From positions 5,571,519-5,635,518 of the forward strand of contig NC_057010.1 of NCBI RefSeq assembly GCF_000002595.2: a stretch of 64,000 nucleotides of DNA, read 5' to 3'. The DNA is from Chlamydomonas reinhardtii (Eukaryota; Chlorophyta; Chlorophyceae; Chlamydomonadales; Chlamydomonadaceae). The notes beneath the pieces were generated by a model. It was given only the letters and a program-made list of their open reading frames with translations. It was not told the DNA's origin and ran no database searches. The position numbers and the translations under genes were made by a program. Below are positions 49,640 through 59,288 of the stretch, one piece after another; within the stretch, counting starts at the first letter, position 1, and each line of letters starts with the position of its first letter.

Positions 49640-50344
49640 TAGTCGCCGCTGCCACACGGTTGCTTTGCGAATGTCCGCGCGCACGGCAGAGTTCCACTGG
49701 CCGTGCGCCGTAATAATGTCTTCAATCGATACACCCGTGTTCGCAGCTGCCATCGCCCCGCCGCCCCTGCGCAGGCTGTGAGCCGAGAAACTAGCCGCGT
49801 TCGGCTTTGCCTGCGTGCCCTTCCCACACCGCCTGTGGCAGGCTCCATTCTTAGCCGCCGCGCAAACCACTCCTTCCCCTGCCCCACCGTGCGCAGCCCC
49901 ACCGCCGCGAAGAGCGGGTCGCCGTCGCCCGCTCCCGCTGCGTGCCGCCACTGCACGTATCTGCCCACAAGCAATACTCCCGATAGGCGGCACGCGGCTG
50001 GCTGTCATCTATAGCTGCTAGGTGCACTGCCGTGCCCACACGCACCCTGCTGGTCCGTGTTGCTGCACTGAATCTTCAGCCCCATCCACCGGCCTTCCGG
50101 CTTCTGTTGCCCCACGCCTCCCAGCAGCTGTAGCTAGCGCGGCCAGCAGTTGGCCTCGCCGCAGCATCCCCCAGAAGCCCAGGGTCAGCCATCCAGCAAG
50201 AGTCGCGGCTGCACATACACCTCGGCCTGCTGCCAGCGGTTCTGTGCCGCCGCTACTGCCCGCCACGCACCCGACCAGCTTGCGCAGCATGGCGAGCGGC
50301 AGCGGCCGCCGCCGCCGCGCTTTATCTACTCCTGCATCAGCCAC
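49640..50344 (-). mobile_element. Tyrosine-recombinase element fragment, unit 1
   Basis: The minus strand encodes parts of a tyrosine recombinase catalytic domain: a GFWGMLRRGQLLA helix (first catalytic Arg region) and, further on, FSAHSLRRGGGAMAAANTGV with a downstream HGQW (the HxxR box and the second His/Trp box). This fits the recombinase of Crypton or DIRS-type elements; no reverse transcriptase was seen nearby. The copy is fragmentary and broken. It is the most diverged of the three copies, so probably the oldest. Confidence 0.75.
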
Positions 50345-50438
50345 TCGTGCTGCAGCGCCGCCTCGGCGCTCAGCAGCTGCCGCGTCGCCAGCCGCTGCCG
50401 CAGGTCGCAGCCGCTGTCGCTGAGCGAGAAGGACAGGT
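50326..50438 (-). pseudogene. Residual 3' end of kinase gene, unit 1
   Basis: Only the last ~37 codons of the kinase described in units 2 and 3 remain (FSLSDSGCDLRQRL to QHEWLMQE and the stop). The sequence then breaks off at about 50438 into a TIR element whose outer end is missing. The break marks a deletion fusing kinase tail and element. Confidence 0.85.
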
Positions 50439-50439
50439 T

Positions 50440-50815
50440 ATGAAGCCGTCGATGCGCCTCTGGTCTGAGCTTAGCGAAGCTGCTTGCAGTTGGGCACGGC
50501 CATCACCTCAAAGGAAGCGCTGACAGTGACTTCCTCAGTTGGCTCGGCGTTTGTCGTGGCCAACCAGTGGGCCACAAGCGTGCAGCTAACCGCGCATGCT
50601 AAAGTCTCGTCCGCAACCTTGCATGCGTACAGATCACTGCCAGTGTGGTTGCGGCCGTGACTTGAGCATGTGCGGTTAGCTGCACGCTTGTGGCCCACTG
50701 GTTGGTTACGACAAACGCCGAGCCAACGGAGGAAGTCACAGTCAGCGCCCAGGTAATGGGCCGGGCCCAGCTGCAAGCAAGAGGCTCAGACCAGAGGCGC
50801 ATCGACGACTTCATA
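50440..50815. repeat. Large imperfect palindrome, unit 1
   Basis: A left arm (about 50440-50620) is followed after a short spacer by its inverted copy (about 50645-50815). Both contain CCGTCGATGCGCCTC-type outer ends and GTGGGCCACAAGCGTGCAGC-type inner parts in opposite orientation. Confidence 0.85.
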
Positions 50816-51381
50816 ACGTCCCGTCGATCTGGCGGCCACCTTCAGCTTCTGCTCGTGCACCGCTGCGCAATTGAATATTGAGAGGCGTAGGTGTATTACA
50901 GGGAAGCACATGTTGAAGGAGCGCACAAGCTGTGAGGTGTATGCGGAGATGTGGAGCGGGACAAAGGACGGGGCTAGGGGTCGGGAAGGGCCGTCTGTAA
51001 TAGCCGTTCGCGCTGCACCGAGTGCACACCTGTTGAGCCCGCGCACCATGCAAGCTGACCTTGCAAGCGGCCCTGGCTTGGCCCCAACCTCTCAACCCAG
51101 CCCACACAGATCCCCAGAAACCAACCTGGAACCACCCTCGCATGCGTGCATATCACTGCCAGCGTTTCCCTGCTGGGACCCCCAGGAGATCGCGCTCCTC
51201 TGACGTGCTCCCCGCTGCCAACCGTGTGGCGCCATGGCTAAACTTACCGCGACAGCAGCTGGCAGCTGGCAGGCGCCTTGAGGCTCCTGCAGTTGCAAGA
51301 AAGCGTTCCGTCGGTGACCACTCAAGCCGCCCTGTTGCACATCTTCCCACGCTTCAAGCATGAGATTATTGCCCTGCTCAC

Positions 51382-51744
51382 CTAGCGTTGTGGCGGCGTT
51401 GGCACGCGTCGCAGAAGCTCGTCCAGCGCCATCTTCATCGCGGCCATGTCGGTCTTCACGCCGGCAATCCCAGTCTTCAAGCCCTTCACGTCAGCTTTGA
51501 CGTCGGCAATCACAGTCTTCAAGCCCTTCACGTCAGCTTTGACCTCGGCCATCTCAGCCTTCACAGTTGCTGACGAGACTTCAGCATGCGAGGTTAGCTG
51601 CACGCGTGTTGCCCACTGGTTGGTCACCACAAAGGCCAAGCCAACTGAGGTAGACACTGCGAGCGCTTCCTTCAGGGTGATGGGCCGAGCCCGGCTGCAA
51701 GCAGCTTCGCTAAGCTCAGTCAAGAGGCGCATCGACGGCTTCAT
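51382..51744 (-). CDS. Coiled-coil protein encoded in TIR element, unit 1
   Basis: A single-exon frame of 120 residues starts at ATG 51744 (MKPSMRLLTELSEAACSRA). It has a hydrophobic patch SVGLAFVVTNQW and then two and a half 14-residue repeats of the type VKADVKGLKT, ending in MALDELLRRVPTPPQR. The heptad-like spacing predicts a parallel coiled coil. Function is unknown; it is not a recognisable transposase. It could be the N-terminal exon of a longer gene or an accessory element protein. The same frame is intact in all three elements, which suggests recent spread or some constraint. Confidence 0.5.
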   Translation of the reverse strand: MKPSMRLLTELSEAACSRARPITLKEALAVSTSVGLAFVVTNQWATRVQLTSHAEVSSATVKAEMAEVKADVKGLKTVIADVKADVKGLKTGIAGVKTDMAAMKMALDELLRRVPTPPQR

Positions 51745-51942
51745 AATGCCCCGTCGATGACAGGAAATTTCTTAAGCTACCGCGAGCGAGAGGCCCTATT
51801 GCCCCGCCCGGAGCCACAGAAAATGCAGCAAAATTGGCGTACTAGCTGATGATGAATGGTGGCGAAAGCAAGCGTGCATGGCTGATGGAACGAAGATAGG
51901 CATCTACGGTAGGCATGTGATCGATCATTGCAACGCAGGATG

Positions 51943-52054
<112 letters not shown>

Positions 52055-52489
52055 GCACGGTGATGCATGTGCAGTACGTCGCAACTGGCAGTTCTTGACT
52101 TGTCGAAAGGCGTAATCATGTTTTGAGCTGATGGGCTGCGGAGAGTCGGGGCCCATGTAATACACCCACAAAATAACACCGCATCGTCTTGATTGCACTC
52201 AGTGCCATGTCTCTCTCAGCCACGTTGCCGCCTTCAGCGTCCGTTCGCAAACCTGCTTACGCTATGTCCAGGCAGCAGCAAAACAGATATGGGGGATTGC
52301 GGGCCGTACACGTGCGGGTTAGAACTCTGGATCCATCTCCCCACAGCCGGCCCGGCGGCGCCCACCAAACGCCGCCCTTTCAAACCAGGTCTGCCCCGCC
52401 GCGCCTACCTTGCTTGCGCCGGCGGGCAGGAACTACCCCCAGACTGGTTCCCCACATGCTCACACTCTCGCCACTAGCCGCCGCTGCTG

Positions 52490-53148
52490 TAAGGTTGATC
52501 TACAAATGTACACGCAGACTTCCACCGGCCGTGCGCCGTAATAATGTCTTCAATCGATAGCCCCGCATTGGCAGCTGCCGTAGCCCCGCGGCCCCTACGC
52601 AGGCTGTGAGCTGAGAAACTAGCCGCGTCCGGCTTTACCTGCGGCCCCTTCCCACACCGCCTGTGGCAGGCTCCATTCTTAGCCGCCGCGTAAACCACTC
52701 CTTCCCCTCCTGCCCCCACCGTGCGCAGCCCCACCGCCGCGAAGAGCGGGTCGCCGTCGCCCGCTCCCGCTGCGTGCCGCCACTGCACGTATCTGCCCAC
52801 AAGCAATACTCCCGATAGGCGGCACGCGGCTGGCTGTCATCGCTGCTAGTGCACTGCCGCGCCCACACGCACCCTGCTGGTCCGTGTTGCTGCACTGAAT
52901 CTCCAGCCCCGTCCACCGGCCCTTCCGGCTTCTGTTGCCCCACGCCTCCCAGCAGCTGTAGCTAGCGCGGCCAGCAGTTCGCCTCGCCGCAGCATCCCCC
53001 AGAAGCCCAGTGTCAGCCATCCAGCAAGAGTCGCGGCTGCACATACACCTCGGCCTGCTGCCGGCGGCTCTGTGCCGCCACCACTGCCAGCCATCCACGC
53101 ACCCGACCAGCTGGCGCAGCATGGCGGGCCGCCGCCGCCGCGCTTTAT
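52490..53148 (-). mobile_element. Tyrosine-recombinase element fragment, unit 2
   Basis: Same catalytic-domain parts as in unit 1: GFWGMLRRGELLAAL, the SAHSLRRG box, and SIEDIITAHGRWKS (closer to the consensus HGRW than unit 1). Fragmentary and broken. It begins directly after the kinase stop codon on the same strand, so kinase and recombinase may belong to one larger element. Confidence 0.78.
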
Positions 53149-54651
53149 CTACTCCTGCATCAGCCACTCGTGCTGCAGCGCCGCCTCGGCGCTCAGCAGC
53201 TGCCGCGTCGCCAGCCGCTGCCGCAGGTCGCAGCCGCTGTCGCTGAGCGAGAAGGGCAGGTAACTCATCAGCGCCGCCGCCAGCATGCACAGGTCGGACT
53301 GCCGCGTGTAGCGCCCAGTGGCCGGGTCCAGCAGGTGCGCCGCCGGCCACGTGGGCAGCTGGTACGGCGGCGGCTGGCCGCAGTCCAGCGGGAAGTCCGC
53401 GGGCGCTGTAGGTGGGGTGTGCGTGTGAGCGAGAATGATGTATGGCGAAACAATGCGCGATGCACAGCGGCGGGTTGAGCAAACAGCAAGCTTGTTTGCC
53501 CGTCTGTCTGGTTTGCTTGCCAGCTCCGATCCACCTCGCTCAACCCAGCAGCCTAGCTCGCCCTTTACAGCCTGGGCCGTACGTCCAGCCCGCCCGACAG
53601 CAGCAAAGTAGATGCCTACCTGCGTGCTCCAGGTCAATGAGCACGTACGTGTCCGCCGGCTGCTGCGAGGCGGCGGTGGTGAAGGCGGCGGCCGCCGGCA
53701 GCCTGATCACATTCTGCCACTTGATGTCGCGGTGCACGAAGCCTGCGGTAGGTAGGCGGTAGGCGCCGCAGCAGGATGCCACACGCACGGCACAGGTACA
53801 CGCATGCCGTTACCGCACTGATTGGTCGCTACATCCTAGGATGTAGCCTCGGTGCCTACTACTGTAGTACTACTGTCCAGCGGCACCATCCAGCCAGCCA
53901 GCCAGCGGCGCACGCCGTCCCATGCATGTTTCAGTCCCTGCCTGCCGTATGTACGTGCTCCCATGAGCAAGTGCGTGCTGCCCCGCCCCTTGCCTGCCTC
54001 ATCATCACCTGCTGCGTGCAGAGCCACCACGCCCGCCAGCACGTTGCGGACCGCCCGCCGCAGGTCGGCCTCGCTCGGCGGCGCGCGCTGCAGTGGCAAC
54101 CCCACGGGCTCCAGGTACAGCACTACCGTCTTGCCGTCGGGCTGCAGGTGGATGCCGCCGCTGCCGCCGCCACTGTTGCCGCCGCGGCAGTGCAGGCGGA
54201 CCAGGTTGGGGCAGCGCACGCCGCCAAGGGCGAGGTACATGTCCTGCAAGCACGCGCACACACACGCGCGCAAGGTTGGTGGCGGATGATGAGGAAAAGA
54301 ATGGCAGCTAGGCACGCCTACCCAGCGTTGTCCAGTGGGTATCCGCGGCGCTGCTGTTTCTGGTCATTGATGATGAGCGGCGCCAGAACCTTGCGTGGCT
54401 TGGGGAAGGCATGCGAACGAGCCTTACGAGCGCTTGACCTGACGAACCCTCGCCCCCGCCCCACGCATAACGAACAGTGTCTAGTCCCTTTGCTTGAACC
54501 AACTTGGCCTGGTATGTTCTTTAAACCCTCACCCCGCGCACCCCTCCGTGCCGCCCCACCCCAGGTGCTTACGTACGGCCAAGTAAACGCCGCACACGCA
54601 CAACCACGCACAACCTAGATAGCTACCCACCGCAAGCCCCTGGTAGTCCAT
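53149..54651 (-). CDS. Small protein kinase lacking the N-lobe, unit 2
   Basis: Exons in coding order complement 54631..54651 (start tentative), 54009..54243, 53620..53742 and 53149..53405 give 211 residues with closing phases. Seen: beta4-like NLVRLHCRG, a Gly/Ser loop, TVVLYLEPVGLPL (hinge), VALHAAGFVHRDIKWQNVI (intact HRD catalytic loop with Asn), then TYVLIDLEHA, where Asp-Leu-Glu replaces DFG, YQLPTWPAAHLL, and GRYTRQSDLCMLA, the alpha-F Asp region. The glycine loop and the beta3 Lys are not in this reading, so it is either truncated or has exons beyond the neighbouring TIR element. The IDLE form and the context recall kinases carried by mobile elements and Crinkler-type proteins (inference). 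Confidence 0.75.
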
Positions 54652-54839
54652 GGTGCTGCCGCCGCCGCCTGCGCCTTGCCTTTCCGCGCATCCGGCGCCA
54701 ACCCATCACCTAATAGGAGGCGCTGACTGTGACTTCCTCAGTGGGCTCGGCATTTGTGGTGGTCAGTGAGATACGCCCATTTTGCTGCGGGGCAATAGGG
54801 CCTCTCGCTGGCGGTAGCTTAGAAGGTTTCGACGGGACA

Positions 54840-55215
54840 TTACGAAGCCGTCGATGCGCCTCTGGTCTGAGCTTAGCGAAGCTGCTTGCAGTTGGGCACG
54901 GCCATCACCTCAAAGGAAGCGCTGACAGTGACTTCCTCAGTTGGCTCGGCGTTTGTCGCGGCCAACCAGTGGGCCACAAGCGTGCAGCTAACCGCGCATG
55001 CTAAAGTCTCGTCCGCAACCTTGCATGCGTACAGATCACTGCCAGTGTGGTTGCGGCCGTGACTTGAGCATGTGCGGTTAGCTGCACGCTTGTGGCCCAC
55101 TGGTTGGTTACGACAAACGCCGAGCCAACGGAGGAAGTCACAGTCAGCGCCCAGGTAATGGGCCGGGCCCAGCTGCAAGCAAGAGGCTCAGACCAGAGGC
55201 GCATCGACGGCTTCA
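54840..55215. repeat. Large imperfect palindrome, unit 2
   Basis: Arms at about 54840-55020 and 55045-55215 are inverted copies separated by ~25 bp. A third, similar arm is the start of the coiled-coil frame at 55970-56150. The element thus carries three versions of one block, two pointing left and one pointing right. Confidence 0.85.
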
Positions 55216-55783
55216 TAACATCCCGTCGATCTGGCGGCCACCTTCAGCTTCTGCTCGTGCACCGCTGCGCAATTGAATATTCAGAGGCGTAGGTGTATTA
55301 CAGGGAAGCACATGTTGAAGGAGCGCACAAGCTGTGAGGTGTATGCGGAGATGTGGAGCGGGACAAAGGACGGGGCTAGGGGTCGGGAAGGGCCGTCTGT
55401 AATAGCCGTTCGCGCTGCACCGAGTGCACACCTGTTGAGCCCGCGCACCATGCAAGCTGACCTTGCAAGCGGCCCTGGCTTGGCCCCAACCTCTCAACCC
55501 AGCCCACACAGATCCCCAGAAACCAACCTGGAACCACCCTCGCATGCGTGCATATCACTGCCAGCGTTTCCCTGCTGGGACCCCCAGGAGATCGCGCTCC
55601 TCTGACGTGCTCCCCGCTGCCAACCGTGTGGCGCCATGGCTAAACTTACCGCGACAGCAGCTGGCAGCTGGCAGGCGCCTTGAGGCTCCTGCAGTTGCAA
55701 GAAAGCGTTCCGTCGGTGACCACTCAAGCCGCCCTGTTGCACATCTTCCCACGCTTCAAGCATGAGATTATTGCCCTGCTCAC

Positions 55784-56146
55784 CTAGCGTTGTGGCGGCG
55801 TTGGCACGCGTCGCAGAAGCTCGTCCAGCGCCATCTTCATCGCGGCCATGTCGGTCTTCACGCCGGCAATCCCAGTCTTCAAGCCCTTCACGTCAGCTTT
55901 GACGTCGGCAATCACAGTCTTCAAGCCCTTCACGTCAGCTTTGACCTCGGCCATCTCAGCCTTCACAGTTGCTGACGAGACTTCAGCATGCGAGGTTAGC
56001 TGCACGCGTGTTGCCCACTGGTTGGTCACCACAAAGGCCAAGCCAACTGAGGTAGACACTGCGAGCGCTTCCTTCAGGGTGATGGGCCGAGCCCGGCTGC
56101 AAGCAGCTTCGCTAAGCTCAGTCAAGAGGCGCATCGACGGCTTCAT
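55784..56146 (-). CDS. Coiled-coil protein encoded in TIR element, unit 2
   Basis: 120 residues, identical as read to the unit 1 frame: MKPSMRLLTELSEAACSRA, SVGLAFVVTNQW, then two and a half 14-residue VKADVKGLKT repeats and DELLRRVPTPPQR. Function unknown. Confidence 0.5.
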   Translation of the reverse strand: MKPSMRLLTELSEAACSRARPITLKEALAVSTSVGLAFVVTNQWATRVQLTSHAEVSSATVKAEMAEVKADVKGLKTVIADVKADVKGLKTGIAGVKTDMAAMKMALDELLRRVPTPPQR

Positions 56147-56912
56147 AATGCCCCGTCGATGACAGGAAATTTCTTAAGCTACCGCGAGCGAGAGGCCCTA
56201 TTGCCCCGCCCGGAGCCACAGAAAATGCAGCAAAATTGGCGTATCTCGCTCGTTCTCACACTACAAAAAGGGATTTGCAATGTTGTTAGCTGCCCTGGTT
56301 AGCGCCTACACGGCAAGCCCGCTCCCGGCTCCGTGCGCATGACTGGCATGGAGGGCCGAGCGCGCGCGCAGTTTTTCAAGCCAAACAGCCCGCTCTTCCG
56401 TTAGCTTACATCTAGCTACCTATTAGCTCGCGCCGCACAAGGCCCCGCAGCGCGAGGCTCGGGCCCGTCCCTATGTGCAAGATGTTGCTCGCGCTTGCAA
56501 GCTGCCAGTTCAGCAGGCGCGTGCAAGCGCGTCCCACTCCAGGAAAAAGCGTGTCCCAAGGGACGCGCCCACTCGACGGCACCAAAACCCCCTGGACGAT
56601 TGTCCCTCAAGGATGCCACCACGTCTATGGACTCCTCTCAATCTCTCATCGCTACTGCTACTCGCACACAAGAACCCTACCTGCTGCTCTGCTCACCTTC
56701 TTAGCATCCCCATAAGAACACGTCCTTCCTATCCTGAGCCTTTGCGGCATCCTATGTAGTTATTGACAGGCACGCTCAAGGATGCAGGTGCCTTGCCTAT
56801 CTCTTGCCCGACTCATGCCTATACGCACACACGAGCCCGCCCCCCTCTCGGCAGGACGGTGCTGGAGACAACCCCCCACCCCCACGCACATCCCCAAACC
56901 CCCCACTCACAG

Positions 56913-57867
56913 GCGCACGGATGTCCGCGGCGAGGAGCCCGGCCTGACGCGTGTGGCACACCGTGGCGGCCTGCTGCGGCTGGTGGGACTGGAGGGCGCC
57001 GGCGGCCACCTGCTCGGCCTGCACGTGAGTACGGGCAGGGCGGCAGTAGCCAGCAGCGGCAGCCCCGCATGCACCACGCGTCAGGGGAGGCCTCCTTTGT
57101 GCACCACCTCTCTCAATCTCCCACATACCAGCGGTTTCATCCGACACGCATTCAGACTGTCTTGCAGGCTGTGTGCGCAGTGCATGCGCTTGCACAAGAC
57201 AGCACCTCCCAACTTCCATCCTTGTCCTACTTCCAACCTACGCTACCGCGCCACTCTTTGCAGATTGACGGCAACATCACCATGTACCACGGCAACACCG
57301 GCGCGGAGGTTGTCAGCCTGCAGGTGCGTGGCCAGCAACCGTACCTATCTATCTGTTACAGCGAGGACGTGCGTGCTGCCAGTGCGTGTGTGCGGTTATA
57401 CCAGTACATAAGTACATTACGTAGTAATGCGGGCGCTCCATCTATCACCATCCATTCCCCCGTCCTATGCATCCATGCGCGCGCTAGCCCTACTTCGTTT
57501 TTCCCAGCTGATTTGTTTGGCGGCGGTGCCTGGTCGCGTTGCTTGGCTACATCCAATCTGCTTGCTTGGATTCTGCGTGCGCGCGTGCAGCTGGAGCCGG
57601 CGGGCTACGCCAACCAAACTGCACCGCAGCTGCTGTTCGATGCCGCCCACTCGCATCTGTTCGTGTCCGTGGCCCGCACCGCGACCGTGCACGCCGTTGA
57701 GATCAAGATGGCCCAGCCTGCTTCTGCTGCCACTGGGGGCGCCACTGTGGGCACTGCCGGCGCCGTGGAGCTGCGGGTGGTGCGCAGTGTGGTGGTGGGT
57801 GCGTGGTATGCCGGGAGTCATGGACATGCCTGGCGTGGCGCCGCCCCCCTCCAGCCACTCCAGCTAG
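56913..57867 (+). pseudogene. Partial copy of AztD-like gene, exons 9-11, unit 2
   Basis: Copies of exon 9 (56913..57024), exon 10 (57264..57323) and exon 11 (57591..57867) keep splice sites and most residues (RTDVRGEEPGLTRVAH, DGNITMYHGNTGAEVV with Asp to Asn, HSHLFVSVARTATVHAVEI). Exons 1-8 are absent, so there is no signal peptide. The end of exon 11 carries an extra repeat-like insertion (GGATVGTAG) and then leaves the parental frame, running on to a later stop. It is a 3' gene fragment carried by the tandem duplication and is unlikely to make a working propeller. Confidence 0.9.
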
Positions 57868-58082
57868 ATAGCGCTAAGGATGCCCGTATGGCTCAATGTC
57901 GACAGCAACCAACTACGGTAGTCAACTGCTGGCGATAAAAGGGAGGACGTGAAGGTTGCTGTGGGCTAGGCTGTAGGATGGCTAGCTGATGATGAATGGT
58001 GGCGAAAGCAAGCGTGCATGGCTGATGGAACGAAGATAGGCATCTACGGTAGGCATGTGATCGATCATTGCAACGCAGGATG

Positions 58083-58194
<112 letters not shown>

Positions 58195-58629
58195 GCACGG
58201 TGATGCATGTGCAGTACGTCGCAACTGGCAGTTCTTGACTTGTCGAAAGGCGTAATCATGTTTTGAGCTGATGGGCTGCGGAGAGTCGGGGCCCATGTAA
58301 TACACCCACAAAATAACACCGCATCGTCTTGATTGCACTCAGTGCCATGTCTCTCTCAGCCACGTTGCCGCCTTCAGCGTCCGTTCGCAAACCTGCTTAC
58401 GCTATGTCCAGGCAGCAGCAAAACAGATATGGGGGATTGCGGGCCGTACACGTGCGGGTTAGAACTCTGGATCCATCTCCCCACAGCCGGCCCGGCGGCG
58501 CCCACCAAACGCCGCCCTTTCAAACCAGGTCTGCCCCGCCGCGCCTACCTTGCTTGCGCCGGCGGGCAGGAACTACCCCCAGACTGGTTCCCCACATGCT
58601 CACACTCTCGCCACTAGCCGCCGCTGCTG

Positions 58630-59288
58630 TAAGGTTGATCTACAAATGTACACGCAGACTTCCACCGGCCGTGCGCCGTAATAATGTCTTCAATCGATAG
58701 CCCCGCATTGGCAGCTGCCGTAGCCCCGCGGCCCCTACGCAGGCTGTGAGCTGAGAAACTAGCCGCGTCCGGCTTTACCTGCGGCCCCTTCCCACACCGC
58801 CTGTGGCAGGCTCCATTCTTAGCCGCCGCGTAAACCACTCCTTCCCCTCCTGCCCCCACCGTGCGCAGCCCCACCGCCGCGAAGAGCGGGTCGCCGTCGC
58901 CCGCTCCCGCTGCGTGCCGCCACTGCACGTATCTGCCCACAAGCAATACTCCCGATAGGCGGCACGCGGCTGGCTGTCATCGCTGCTAGTGCACTGCCGC
59001 GCCCACACGCACCCTGCTGGTCCGTGTTGCTGCACTGAATCTCCAGCCCCGTCCACCGGCCCTTCCGGCTTCTGTTGCCCCACGCCTCCCAGCAGCTGTA
59101 GCTAGCGCGGCCAGCAGTTCGCCTCGCCGCAGCATCCCCCAGAAGCCCAGTGTCAGCCATCCAGCAAGAGTCGCGGCTGCACATACACCTCGGCCTGCTG
59201 CCGGCGGCTCTGTGCCGCCACCACTGCCAGCCATCCACGCACCCGACCAGCTGGCGCAGCATGGCGGGCCGCCGCCGCCGCGCTTTAT
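58630..59288 (-). mobile_element. Tyrosine-recombinase element fragment, unit 3
   Basis: Practically identical to the unit 2 fragment (GFWGMLRRGELLAAL, SAHSLRRG, ITAHGRWKS). Fragmentary and broken in the same way, so it was copied as part of the tandem unit and did not transpose independently. Confidence 0.78.

Larger units (their letters stand above)
48604..51841. repeat. Tandem array unit 1 (shortened)
   Basis: Begins with the AztD-like 3' flank (48604-48840, including a short ACATAC/AC tract at 48785), followed by about 420 bp not found in units 2 and 3 (48840-49260). Then come a recombinase fragment, the last piece of the kinase and a TIR element. The TIR element joins directly to the flank sequence that starts unit 2, so the copy of the AztD-like exons is missing here. 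Confidence 0.85.
50438..51841 (-). mobile_element. TIR element, unit 1 (both ends clipped)
   Basis: Collinear with the unit 2 element at a constant offset of 4,402 bp and nearly identical to it, but without the outer ~70 bp on the left and without the last few bases on the right. Contains the internal palindrome and the coiled-coil frame. Confidence 0.85.
54768..56247 (-). mobile_element. TIR DNA element with coiled-coil ORF, unit 2 (both ends present)
   Basis: The left end GAGATACGCCCATTTTGCTG and the right end (GCAAAATTGGCGTATCTC) are inverted copies. The match continues with small indels through GGGGCAATAGGGCCTCTCGC and the CCGTCGATGCGCC block, so the inverted repeats are at least 100 bp and in diluted form about 280 bp. 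Total length is about 1,480 bp. It encodes only a coiled-coil protein and no known transposase, so it is probably non-autonomous. Outside its left end, at 54715-54765, lies a partial copy of its own arm sequence, so it inserted into or next to an older relative. No clear target-site duplication was seen. Confidence 0.82.

Noticed and set aside
54729-55004. Plus-strand frame MTSSVGSAFVVVSEI and similar
   Set aside because: It arises from the inverted arm of the TIR element, the mirror of the minus-strand coiled-coil frame.
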